Origin: an uncultured Cardiobacterium sp.
GTDB taxonomy: Bacteria > Pseudomonadota > Gammaproteobacteria > Cardiobacteriales > Cardiobacteriaceae
Assembly: GCF_938028825.1 (NCBI RefSeq)
Contig: NZ_CALIZP010000009.1
Coordinates: 1-51,296, forward strand
Direction: 5' to 3'
Length of the DNA: 51,296 nucleotides
Below, one piece after another: positions 43,421 through 51,296 of this stretch (its first letter is position 1; each line of letters begins with the position of its first letter). The notes under the pieces were generated by a model, which was not told the DNA's origin, made no database searches, and saw only the letters and a list, made by a program, of their open reading frames with translations. Position numbers and translations under genes: made by a program.

Positions 43421-46400
43421 TTACGGCAGTTTTTCCGCCGCCTCGGCGAGGCGTTTCGGTGAGACTTTGAGAGTGCTGCCGATTTCCTGGGCGTAGGTCT
43501 GGATACGGTAGGCTTCGAGCAGGCGGTGGTAGTCCTGTATGGCGGCGTGGTGTGCGGCGGAGAGTCCGCGCGGGGTTTCCTGGTAGGGGTGGGCGATGCC
43601 CGCTTTTTGCATCGCCTGTTGCAGGCGGCTTTCCCACGGCGCGAGCTCTTGTTGGCGTTGCAGGTCTTTGCGCGGGTCGAGGCGGCTTTTTTCCAGGCGT
43701 TTTTGCGTCGCGAGCAGGGCGCGTTCGATGCTGTCCAGTTCGGCGGTCGGGGTATCGCGGATGAATTCAGGGTAGATGAGGCGGGCGAGGTGTTGTTCGA
43801 TGTCGTCACGGATGGCGGGTTGTTTGTGTTTGCCCAGTTGTTGTTTGGCGTCGCTGTAGGCGGCGAGGATGCGGGTGAGTTGGGCGGCGAGCCGGTTGGC
43901 GGCGGGGACGAGTTCGGCTTCTGCGCGCGCGAGGGCGGCCTCAAAGGCGGCGCGGCTGCGCGGTACGCCGTTGGCGAAGCAGATGTGTTCGAGCAGGCGG
44001 GCGGTGATGTCGTCGGCGAGTGTGCTGTCGCTGCCGATTTTGCGGTAGTGCAGCGCCATTTGGGTGTAGCCGGGCAGGTTTTTGCGCAGGTATTTGAGTT
44101 TGTTTTGGAGTTTGTCGGCGAGCAGGCTGTGTACGCCAGCGCGGTGCGCGGCGTCGGCTCGCTGTGGGTCGTCGTGCAGGCGCAGGCGGCGTTCGCCGTT
44201 TTCGAGGGTGAGGGCGGGGTAGCCGGTGATGCCGTTCGGCAGGGTTTCTTGTGTGGGCAGTTCGTCCCAATGCCAGTCGTTGACGGGCTGGTCGTCGCCG
44301 TAGCGGCTTTGGCTGCGGCGGCGGAATTGGGCGGCAGCGCTGTCGCTGTACTGCGCTTGCAGGGCGGCGAGGTCGCGGCTTTCGGCAATAGTCTGGTTTT
44401 TGCCGTCAAGCAGGCGGTAGTTCATGCGGTGGTGGTCGTCGATGTTGAGGTTGTCGAAGGCGTCCAGCGGGATGTTGGTGCCTTTGATGGTGTGGATGGT
44501 GTCGCGGATGGCGGGCATGAGCGGGGCGTCGGGGGTGTCCTGGATGCGCGCGGTGACGGCGGCGGCGATGGCGGGGATGGGCACGAGCTGGCGCCGCCAT
44601 TGTTTGGGCAGGGCACGCAGGATGGCTTCGATTTTGGCGGGCAGCATGGCGGGGACGAGGCGTTCGTAGTCGGCGGCGTCAAGCGCGTTCAGAGCAGGGA
44701 GTGGCACGCAGAGGGTGACGCCGTCGGCGCTGCCGCCCGGTTCGAAGTGGTATTCGAGGCGCAGTTTTTGTCCGTGGTGGGTGAGGCTTTCCGGGTAGTC
44801 AGCGTCACTGGGAGTGTCGTCCACCAGCAGCAGGTCGGCTTCAGTCATGGTGAGCGCTGCTTCGCCGTGTTGTTTGAGCCATTGTTCGAGGGTGACGGTG
44901 CTGTGCACGTTTTCGGGCAGACGGGCGTGGTACCACGCGGCTTGTTGGGCTTCGTCCACCAGGATGCCCCGGCTGCGGGTTTTGTGTTCGCGCTCTTCGA
45001 GGGTCTCGATGAGGGCGCGATTTTTGGCGATGACGCCACTTTTGGTGTGAATGTCGCCGGGGACGAGGGCGTCCTGGATGAAGATGTCGTGGGCAAGCGC
45101 CGGGTCGTGGCGGGCGTAGGGGACGTTGCGTCCGGCGACGATGGGCAGGCCGTAGAGCAGGGTGGTTTGGGTGGCGAGGATGTTGCCGGCTTTTTTGCTC
45201 CAATGGGGGTTGGTGTAGGTGTGTTTGACGAGGTGGGCGGCGATCTGTTCGAGGTCGGCAAGCTGGATGGGGGCGCAGGTGCGCGCGTAGGTGCGCTGGG
45301 TTTCGACGACGCTGGCGGCCATGATGGCTTGCGGCGGTTTTTTGGCGAGTACGGAGGCAGGGTAGATGCTGTAGCGGGCGTGGCGCGGGCGCAGGTAGTC
45401 GCGGGTTTGTTCGTCCCAGAGGCCGACTTGGTCGAGGAAGCCGGTAAGCAGGGCGCGGTGCAGGGTGTCAAGCTGCGGGTTGTCGTAGGCGAGGCGGCCT
45501 TTGGCGCCGTCCGGCAGGTCGTTTTGTGGTGCGGAGGGGGCTACGGCGTCGAGGTGCAGTTTTTGTTCGCGCAGGTCGCGGATGAGCTGGTTGGCGAGTT
45601 CGCGCCATTCGCGCATGCGTTGTGCGTTCAGGTAGTAGTTTTTGCACCAGGCGCGCAGGCGGTTGTTGCTGGCGGTGCGGCGTTCGCGCTGGTAGGCGGC
45701 GAAGAGGTTGAGCAGGGTTTGGTAGTCGCTGGTTTTGTCGGCGAATTCGCCCTGTTTTTGGTCGGCGCGCGCTTCTTGGCCGTAGGGGCGTTCGCGCGGG
45801 TCCTGGATGGAGAGGGCGGCGATGAGGATGACGGCGTCTTGCAGGCAGCCGGTTTTTTCGGCGGCGTAGATGATGCGCGCGAAGCGGGGGTCAACCGGCA
45901 GGTGCGCCATTTGTCGCCCAAGCGGGGTGAGGCGGCGCGCTTCGTTGGTGGCGCCCAGTTCGAAGAGCAGGCGGTAGCCGTCGTTGATTTGCCGCGCGTC
46001 AGGCGGGTCAACGAAGGGGAAGGCGGCGATGTCGCCCAGTTTGAGGACGAGCATTTGCAGGATGATGGCGGCGAGGTTGGTACGCAGGATTTCCGGCTCG
46101 GTGTAGGCGGGGCGCTGGCGGTAGTCGTCTTCGCTGTAGAGGCGGATGCAGATGCCGCTGGCGGTGCGGCCACATCTGCCGGCGCGCTGGTTGGCGGCGG
46201 CTTGCGAGATGGGCTCGATCGGCAGGCGCTGGGTTTTGGTGCGCAGGCTGTAGCGGCTGATGCGCGCGGTGCCGGTGTCGATGACGGCTTTGATGCGCGG
46301 CACGGTAAGCGAGGTTTCGGCGACGTTGGTGGCGAGCACGATGCGCCGCGCCGCTTGTGGGCGGAAGACGCGCTGCTGGTCGGCGAGCGAGAGGCGGCCA

Positions 46401-47329
46401 AAGAGGGGCAATATGTCCGTGTCGCGCAGTTGTTCGCGGCGCAGGCGGTCAGCGGCTTCGCGGATGTCGCGTTCGCTGGGGAGGAAGACGAGGATGTCGC
46501 CGCGTCCGTGCTGGTCGAGTTCGGCGACGGCGCGGAGGATGGCGTCCGGGCTGTCTTCGTCTTCGCTTGGCGGGCGGTAGCGGATTTCCACGGGGTAGGT
46601 GCGGCCGCTGACGTTGAGGATGGGCGCGTTTTTGAAGTGGGCGGCGAATTTGTCGGCGTCGATGGTGGCCGAGGTGATGATGATTTTGAGGTCGGGGCGT
46701 TTGTCGGCGAGGCGGCGCAGGTAGCCGAGGAGGAAGTCGATGTTGAGGCTGCGTTCGTGCGCTTCGTCCACGATGATGACTTCGTAGCGGGCGAGGTAGG
46801 GGTCGGACAGGGTTTCGGCGAGCAGCATACCGTCGGTCATCAGTTTGATGACGGTGTTGTCGCTTGTTTTTTCGTCGAAACGGACTTGGTAGCCGACGGC
46901 GGCACCAAGCGGTTCGTCCAGTTCTTCGGCGATGCGGGCGGCGACGCTGCGCGCGGCGATACGGCGCGGCTGGGTGTGGGCAATCATGCCGCGCGCGCCG
47001 AGGCCGAGGGCGAGGCAGAGTTGCGGCAGTTGTGTGGTTTTCCCCGAACCTGTCTCACCGCTGATGATGACGACCTGGTTGTCGGCAATCAGGCGGCGGA
47101 TTTTGTCGGCAACCGCCAGCACGGGCAGGTTTGCGCTCAGTTTCGGCGCGGGCAACGCGGCACGGCGTGCGGCGACCGCTTCTTGTGAAGCAGCGTAGTC
47201 GGCGGCAAAGCGTGCCCGCATCCGGTCGGCGGGCTGGCCGCGCCGCTCGCGCTCGCGAATCTGGCGGTAAAGCTGTTGCAGGGGGTGGCGGTCTTGACAG
47301 AGGACGGTGGTGAAATCGGGGGCGGTCAT
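43421..47329 (-). CDS. hrpA: ATP-dependent RNA helicase HrpA
   Basis: DEAH-box RNA helicase of the HrpA family, which rescues stalled ribosomes. The 1302-residue protein has Walker A IISGETGSGKTTQLPQL (about residues 88-104), DEAH as IIVDEAHERSLNIDFLLG (about 186-203), TSATID (about 219-224), and motif VI QAAANQRAGRCGRTASG (about 385-401). The ratchet/OB region and the long C-terminal DUF3418 region characteristic of HrpA follow. Length equals E. coli HrpA (1300), which excludes the shorter HrpB. ATG 47329 was used; a TATAAT on the minus strand (47359-47364) is a candidate -10. Confidence 0.95.
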   Translation of the reverse strand: MTAPDFTTVLCQDRHPLQQLYRQIRERERRGQPADRMRARFAADYAASQEAVAARRAALPAPKLSANLPVLAVADKIRRLIADNQVVIISGETGSGKTTQLPQLCLALGLGARGMIAHTQPRRIAARSVAARIAEELDEPLGAAVGYQVRFDEKTSDNTVIKLMTDGMLLAETLSDPYLARYEVIIVDEAHERSLNIDFLLGYLRRLADKRPDLKIIITSATIDADKFAAHFKNAPILNVSGRTYPVEIRYRPPSEDEDSPDAILRAVAELDQHGRGDILVFLPSERDIREAADRLRREQLRDTDILPLFGRLSLADQQRVFRPQAARRIVLATNVAETSLTVPRIKAVIDTGTARISRYSLRTKTQRLPIEPISQAAANQRAGRCGRTASGICIRLYSEDDYRQRPAYTEPEILRTNLAAIILQMLVLKLGDIAAFPFVDPPDARQINDGYRLLFELGATNEARRLTPLGRQMAHLPVDPRFARIIYAAEKTGCLQDAVILIAALSIQDPRERPYGQEARADQKQGEFADKTSDYQTLLNLFAAYQRERRTASNNRLRAWCKNYYLNAQRMREWRELANQLIRDLREQKLHLDAVAPSAPQNDLPDGAKGRLAYDNPQLDTLHRALLTGFLDQVGLWDEQTRDYLRPRHARYSIYPASVLAKKPPQAIMAASVVETQRTYARTCAPIQLADLEQIAAHLVKHTYTNPHWSKKAGNILATQTTLLYGLPIVAGRNVPYARHDPALAHDIFIQDALVPGDIHTKSGVIAKNRALIETLEEREHKTRSRGILVDEAQQAAWYHARLPENVHSTVTLEQWLKQHGEAALTMTEADLLLVDDTPSDADYPESLTHHGQKLRLEYHFEPGGSADGVTLCVPLPALNALDAADYERLVPAMLPAKIEAILRALPKQWRRQLVPIPAIAAAVTARIQDTPDAPLMPAIRDTIHTIKGTNIPLDAFDNLNIDDHHRMNYRLLDGKNQTIAESRDLAALQAQYSDSAAAQFRRRSQSRYGDDQPVNDWHWDELPTQETLPNGITGYPALTLENGERRLRLHDDPQRADAAHRAGVHSLLADKLQNKLKYLRKNLPGYTQMALHYRKIGSDSTLADDITARLLEHICFANGVPRSRAAFEAALARAEAELVPAANRLAAQLTRILAAYSDAKQQLGKHKQPAIRDDIEQHLARLIYPEFIRDTPTAELDSIERALLATQKRLEKSRLDPRKDLQRQQELAPWESRLQQAMQKAGIAHPYQETPRGLSAAHHAAIQDYHRLLEAYRIQTYAQEIGSTLKVSPKRLAEAAEKLP

Positions 47330-47358
47330 GAATAAGTCGGCAAAAAAGAAAGGGCGGC

Positions 47359-47364
47359 ATTATA
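47359..47364 (-). promoter_or_regulatory. Candidate -10 box of hrpA
   Basis: Perfect TATAAT on the minus strand, 30 bp before the hrpA ATG; no convincing -35. Confidence 0.4.
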
Positions 47365-47497
47365 GCGGGCTGGAAAATAATTATCCGACACCGTCAGGAA
47401 TTGCTGATAGGGAAAGACGACAAGATGCGCGGTTTATGCCAACCATCTTTGAATACAACAAGAATTTACCGCCAATTCCATAACGCTTCATTATGCT

Positions 47498-47785
47498 GTG
47501 CGGATTATGACCGTAAGGCCGCGCCCTGATTCGGTCCTGCTGCAAACGGAAATCCCCACCTTAATTGACGGTATCATACAAAATAATGGCCCGACATCGG
47601 TCAATGGCATTTCTGCCGATACTTTGCGCGATATTTACCGTGATGCCAAGGTTACCGACAAGAAACGGATATTGAGTAATATCATGCTGCTTTCGGGCAG
47701 CAAGCATACCCGCCCGGCCTTACCACCAAAACGTAAAGCCAAGTGGTGCGGATATGGATTGAGGGTTGCAGCTGCTTTAGCATAG
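47498..47785 (+). pseudogene. Truncated copy of the RTX protein N-terminal region
   Basis: From GTG 47498 the frame reads VRIMTVRPRPDSVLLQTEIP, then GISADTLRDIYRDAK and LSNIMLLSGSK. This aligns with an internal part of the downstream RTX protein (VRVMTQAPRPGAILLQTEIP, GISADALRVIYNN, LALLSGVK, at about 48815-49020). Homology starts abruptly at the GTGCGG...ATGAC junction and ends near 47725; the remaining residues (PPKRKAKWCGYGLRVAA) do not match. It is thus a relic of a second RTX gene that lost both ends. It lies directly before the immunity-like gene. Confidence 0.7.
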
Positions 47786-47850
47786 GTGTAGTATCAGGAG
47801 TGCCGTTTCAGGCAGAAGATTGTGTTGTCGTCCATGATGGAGGAGAGAAG

Positions 47851-48305
47851 ATGACTTTCATCGCAGAGTTTATCAGCGAAGCGGACAAAGAAAGATACAG
47901 GCTGGATTCTTATATGCCCAAAGCGAGAGGGAATAATTGGGTTATTGATAGAGAACGCGACTGTTTTCTCAGATATTTAGACCGTAATTCTAGTAGGCTG
48001 GATGTAGGAGGAACCGAAAATCCTTATGAACATTGGTTATTCTATTATCAGGGGGCTCCTATAATACTTGATATGTGTTTTAATGGTTCTAAAGAACACA
48101 GACCTTGTCTTACATATTAAATAGATCATATATATATCAAGGGCTATCCAAGATAGCCATTTCTTTACCAAGTCTGCTAAAAGAAATTGAAGTCAAGAAG
48201 GATTATTTTGCTTCTTTATTAAAAGAAGCAATGGATATATTTAAGCTGTATCGCTATGGCCTAAGTGATAACCCATATCCTAATTGCTATTTTTTTTGTT
48301 TTTAA
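47851..48305 (+). pseudogene. Immunity-protein-like gene, frameshifted near its middle
   Basis: ATG 47851 has a perfect GGAGGA ribosome site. The first frame gives 89 residues (MTFIAEFISEADKERYRLDS ... NPYEHWLFYYQGAPIILDM) and stops at 48120. A second frame without a plausible start of its own (TTG 48105) continues with ILNRSYIYQGLSKIAI and KEAMDIFKLYRYG to 48305. Joined near 48095-48119 they give about 150 residues, a size and acidic, aromatic-rich style common for immunity proteins of contact or secreted toxins. It is much more AT-rich than its neighbours, a sign of transfer. No family was named with certainty; the immunity role rests on position before a toxin-like gene. An alternative is two small unrelated ORFs. 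Confidence 0.5.
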
Positions 48306-48320
48306 TGGAGAATTGATGTA

Positions 48321-48490
48321 ATGGCTACCAATCCTTTTTATACGAAAGAACAGGCCTTATCTATTCTGGAAGAAAGATTTAAGGGATTAGACTGGCAAAA
48401 TCCCGCCGATCAGCAGAAAATGCGGAATATTATTCGCGAGGTTCTTGCAAAAACCTCTGTAGAAGTCGGCGGCAAAACAGGCAAAACAAC
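48321..48490 (+). CDS. 5' segment of the RTX protein gene, before a frameshift
   Basis: ATG 48321, with GGAG 11 nt upstream, starts MATNPFYTKEQALSILEERF and continues to about VEVGGKTGK. There the reading must move to the frame of the next entry (NVRYAGYVNDKSTGDIAAQI) to stay protein-like. One extra A in the AAAA run at about 48483-48486 would restore a single frame. In its own frame this segment runs on to a stop at 48653 through unlikely sequence. Confidence 0.65.
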
Positions 48491-48547
48491 GTTCGTTATG
48501 CCGGTTATGTTAACGACAAATCTACCGGTGATATTGCCGCACAAATT

Positions 48548-51052
48548 GTGCCTGATCCTAACACGCGTATTCTCAATAAAACAGATGCTTTCGACTTGCT
48601 TGATGAAAAGAGTATTGACGATTGGTTCAAAAATATTCTGGCACAATCTTTAGGTTACGAAGAGTACGAAAAGTTAGAAGATGGGATAAAAGAACTAATG
48701 GCCGAAGGCACTTATTACACAAGCCTACCTTCCACTTTCCGTTTTGATAGTCAAAACGGTTTGTGGGCGATTATTTCCCGTCATTTTGCCCGCGAGACGA
48801 CGGGTGAGGTGCGGGTCATGACGCAGGCACCGCGTCCCGGCGCTATTTTGCTGCAAACGGAGATTCCCACCCTGCTCAAGGGCATCAAGGAGCGCAGAGG
48901 GGCAACGATACTCAACGGGATTTCTGCCGATGCACTGCGCGTTATTTATAATAATCATGCGGACAGTGAACGGCGGGAAGAGGAATTGCCGCATCTCGCT
49001 TTGCTGTCCGGTGTCAAGCCTTCCCACCTGACGGCACCGACGGAAAAGGATTTCGATAATTTCGTGCATATGGAGATTACGGCGGAGAACTACGGCAAAT
49101 TAGTACAGGGATATGGACGCGATATTCCCGAGGAAATTCTTTATAACCGTCATCAATTCGATAAGGGCAAAGGGGAATTCGGCACGAATCACTATGATTT
49201 TGCCGACAGCACGCTCAGGCTTCTGCGCAAGGCCGGGGTGATGGGCGGGCTGATCGATTTTGCCGCCACAGCGACGCGGGCGGTAAAGGATGCCGCCGAT
49301 GCCGGCAAGGCCAAGGCGGCGTGGATGGACTGGGCGATGGATATGGACGGCGCAACGGTGCAAAGCCGCTCGACGTTCACGCCGCTGTTTGCCGCCATTC
49401 TCGGCGCGGATCGCTATGGTTTTGCGCCGGAAGTGAGCCGGGCGGCGGGACTAGCGAACGCGGTTTTCACCGGTCTGTACGGCGAGGCGTTCCCGCAGGG
49501 TTTGCGGCAGCTCACGCATTCGCTGGATGCCGCGCGGCAGCAGGCGCTGTTTGATCATCTGGGTGGGCAGGTCTTCGGCAAGGATGGCGGTGCCGCGCAG
49601 ATTCCCACCGCGCTGGCGGAGCAGAAGGTCGTGCTGCGCGACAGCGAGATGGCGGTGGACGAGCTGGTGCGGCAGGCAAAGGGGAATATGGCTTACCGCC
49701 ATGCCCTGCGGCATCTGACTCCCGTGATTGCCGCCGGTGCGGATGTGGCCGCCGATAATGCGGACGGCTCGCTGGCGCTCTGGGATGCGCAGCATCCGCA
49801 GGGGATGACTACGCCTTATCTGCGCGACCGCGCGACGATGCTGCTGTTGCAGGCGCGCTATTTGAAGAACGGGCAGCAGGCGCTGACGGCGGCGCAGGTG
49901 AGCGATGTCGCACGCGGGGAGTGGTCGTACGTCGATCTCGGCTCCCATCCTTTTGTCAGCGATGCGGAAAGCTGGAAGATTTCCGCCGGACAGGGCAAGC
50001 CGAGGCAGGATCTCAACCGTGTCGTATTCGGCAAACCGAACGAGCGTAATGCACTGGGCGGCGGTACGGACAAGGATCATTTGTACGGCGGCAATCAGGA
50101 TGATGTGCTCGACGGCAAGGGCGGCAGGGATTATCTGGAAGGCGGCTTGGGGCAGGATACGTATGTGTTCGCCAGCAGCTACAGCGATAAGAGCACGGTT
50201 TTTGATGCCGACGGCAAGGGTTTGCTGCAAGTGGACGGCACGGCTTATCACAAACTGGTGTTCAAGCCGCGCGGCGGTTATTACACGGACGACAAGCGCT
50301 TCAGTTTCCGCAATTTGATGAATGACCGCTGGGAGATTTCCGTGTTGAAGGACGGCAGCTACAAGGCGTTTGCCGATATTCAGCACTGGAAGAACGGGGA
50401 TTTGGGGCTTTTTGTCGAGGAAGACGGGGGGCAGCCGCAACCCGCCGCGCCGGTACCGCCCGAGGCGGGGGATACGCCCGTTGTCAGCGGCGTTGCCGGC
50501 AAGGAGAATGTGTTTGCTTTCAATGCTTCCGGCAGTTTCCGCGTCGTGGGCACCGATACGCGCGACAGTATTCAGGCCGGGCCGCTGCAAGCGGGCAAGT
50601 CGGGTTATGCCCTGATCGCGCAGACCGGTGCAGGCAATGATTCGGTCTTCGGCAGTTTTGCGCGCGACTGGATCGACGGCGGCGCTGATGCCGATCTTCT
50701 GAACGGCAGCCCGTTTGTCTTGCCGGGCAAGGACTGGCGCAGCGAAGAGGACAAGAAGAAGGACGGCGATGTCATCACCGGCGGCGGTGGCGGGGACTTC
50801 ATCAACGGCATGGCCGGGGATGCAGATGAAGCGGGTATTTCACGGTTCGGGAGAGGATGTCGCGGTGAGGTACAGACCTTCTTACGGGCCCGGCGGCACG
50901 ACCATCATCACCCCCGAGATAGAGAAAGGGATGGCCCGCTACCCTACCTGGGATCACACCTTTACCGGCAACGGCTGGGAGTTGTCCGGCAACCAGAATA
51001 CCGCCAGCCTGCCCGCAGACCGCGCCAACTGGACGATCAGCATTTTGCGTGA
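48548..51052 (+). CDS. RTX-type calcium-binding secreted protein, main open frame
   Basis: Large protein with RTX repeats, of the kind exported by type I secretion; here a candidate toxin or effector. The open frame is 834 codons from GTG 48548, but homology in frame reaches upstream to about 48490, so the true start is at 48321 across a frameshift. The first 480 residues are a unique, mostly helical region with no signal peptide and no recognised enzyme domain. RTX repeats follow at about 505-540 (GGTDKDHLYGGNQDDVLDGK, then GGRDYLEGGLGQDTYVF). A linker, then a second repeat cluster, ends in DGDVITGGGGGDFINGMAG (about 738-756). After about 50830 the frame turns Arg/His-rich and stops at 51052, while a neighbouring frame carries on the RTX sequence. 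Similar to FrpC-like RTX proteins only in the repeats. Confidence 0.75.
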   Translation: MPDPNTRILNKTDAFDLLDEKSIDDWFKNILAQSLGYEEYEKLEDGIKELMAEGTYYTSLPSTFRFDSQNGLWAIISRHFARETTGEVRVMTQAPRPGAILLQTEIPTLLKGIKERRGATILNGISADALRVIYNNHADSERREEELPHLALLSGVKPSHLTAPTEKDFDNFVHMEITAENYGKLVQGYGRDIPEEILYNRHQFDKGKGEFGTNHYDFADSTLRLLRKAGVMGGLIDFAATATRAVKDAADAGKAKAAWMDWAMDMDGATVQSRSTFTPLFAAILGADRYGFAPEVSRAAGLANAVFTGLYGEAFPQGLRQLTHSLDAARQQALFDHLGGQVFGKDGGAAQIPTALAEQKVVLRDSEMAVDELVRQAKGNMAYRHALRHLTPVIAAGADVAADNADGSLALWDAQHPQGMTTPYLRDRATMLLLQARYLKNGQQALTAAQVSDVARGEWSYVDLGSHPFVSDAESWKISAGQGKPRQDLNRVVFGKPNERNALGGGTDKDHLYGGNQDDVLDGKGGRDYLEGGLGQDTYVFASSYSDKSTVFDADGKGLLQVDGTAYHKLVFKPRGGYYTDDKRFSFRNLMNDRWEISVLKDGSYKAFADIQHWKNGDLGLFVEEDGGQPQPAAPVPPEAGDTPVVSGVAGKENVFAFNASGSFRVVGTDTRDSIQAGPLQAGKSGYALIAQTGAGNDSVFGSFARDWIDGGADADLLNGSPFVLPGKDWRSEEDKKKDGDVITGGGGGDFINGMAGDADEAGISRFGRGCRGEVQTFLRARRHDHHHPRDRERDGPLPYLGSHLYRQRLGVVRQPEYRQPARRPRQLDDQHFA

Positions 51053-51296
51053 CGAAGGGGATTACGTGATCAACGCCCCGTTCGGGCATAAAGACAAGGA
51101 AGAGCACCGCGCCGCAAGCGGTGGCGCGCAGGATTTCCTCTACGGCGGCGATGGGGACGACCTCATCATCGGTCAGGACGGCGGCGACATCCTGCATGGT
51201 GGCGAAGGGAACGACATCCTCTGGGGCGACGACAACGGTCATGCGGGCAGCGAGCTGAACGCAAACACCACGGATACGGTGGAAGACGACGGCAAG
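50820..51296 (+). CDS. 3' segment of the RTX protein gene in a shifted frame, runs off the window
   Basis: From about 50820-50850 the frame one base over gives HGSGEDVAVRYRPSYGPGG, then TGNGWELSGNQNTASL and clear RTX nonapeptides (FLYGGDGDDLIIGQDGGDIL, HGGEGNDILWGDDNG), with no stop to the window end. It must continue the main open frame after a one-base change. No good start codon with a ribosome site exists here, so independent translation is unlikely. Confidence 0.7.
   Translation, partial: MQMKRVFHGSGEDVAVRYRPSYGPGGTTIITPEIEKGMARYPTWDHTFTGNGWELSGNQNTASLPADRANWTISILRDEGDYVINAPFGHKDKEEHRAASGGAQDFLYGGDGDDLIIGQDGGDILHGGEGNDILWGDDNGHAGSELNANTTDTVEDDGK

Noticed and set aside
43526..47188. 1220-codon plus-strand open frame antisense to hrpA
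   Set aside because: All helicase motifs are on the minus strand; the mirror frame is Gly/Val/Phe-rich and has no ribosome site.
47785..48320. Integrase attachment site or tRNA remnant at the AT-rich stretch
   Set aside because: No tRNA-like end, no direct repeats and no integrase gene could be found near it; the composition shift is explained by the foreign-looking small gene.

Overview
The window is GC-rich chromosomal DNA from a gammaproteobacterium. Gene content (glyA-nrdR-rib operon, cysG/cysI, CysG-type sirohaem synthase, HrpA, gor, leuS, TerC/TerD, CreD, an RTX protein) and the strong GC bias at third codon positions suggest a Cardiobacterium-like organism. That assignment is an inference from protein resemblance, not a search result. 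The GC bias produces many very long open frames antisense to real genes; these were left out.

Layout. 1-6151: edge of an anti-phage-type island, with a truncated DUF1156 DNA methylase whose frame runs into a 7-bp tandem repeat at the left edge, a higBA toxin-antitoxin pair on the opposite strand, and a large DEAH/SNF2-type helicase with a C-terminal DUF3883-like region. 6174-10176: an amino-acid ABC binding protein, a frameshifted membrane protein, a LolA-like/AcpH pair and an unknown membrane protein. 10314-15481: sulfite assimilation operon cysG - YeiH-type exporter - small ORF - cysI, interspersed with REP-like palindromes. 15655-17816: a small lipoprotein, a 157-bp element with 18-bp perfect terminal inverted repeats and a 9-bp target duplication, then terC-terD. 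17968-25489: aroB, gor, a von Willebrand lipoprotein and leuS, then the creD region. 25493-26659: a shortened creD fused in frame to an upstream membrane ORF, each half preceded by a perfect CreB box. 26772-30250: a secreted protein, a Sel1-repeat protein, homocysteine methyltransferase and rhodanese.

30412-35592: glyA-nrdR-ribD-ribE-ribB-ribH, one closely spaced operon for one-carbon/flavin synthesis with a strong terminator. 35978-39273: thiD-thiZ-thiX-thiY, pyrimidine (HMP) uptake and phosphorylation, under a TPP riboswitch whose switching helices can be read directly. 39320-47329: a periplasmic binding protein, a tRNA-Pro-Arg-His cluster with its promoter and terminator, a large MscS-type channel and hrpA. 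47498-51296: an RTX locus comprising a truncated N-terminal copy, an AT-rich immunity-like gene with a frameshift, and a large RTX calcium-binding protein with two apparent frameshifts that runs off the right edge.

No stretch over 300 bp lacks a gene or element. The most interesting parts are the RTX/immunity array, the repeat inside the methylase, the tandem CreB boxes with the mini-CreD, and the MITE-like element.
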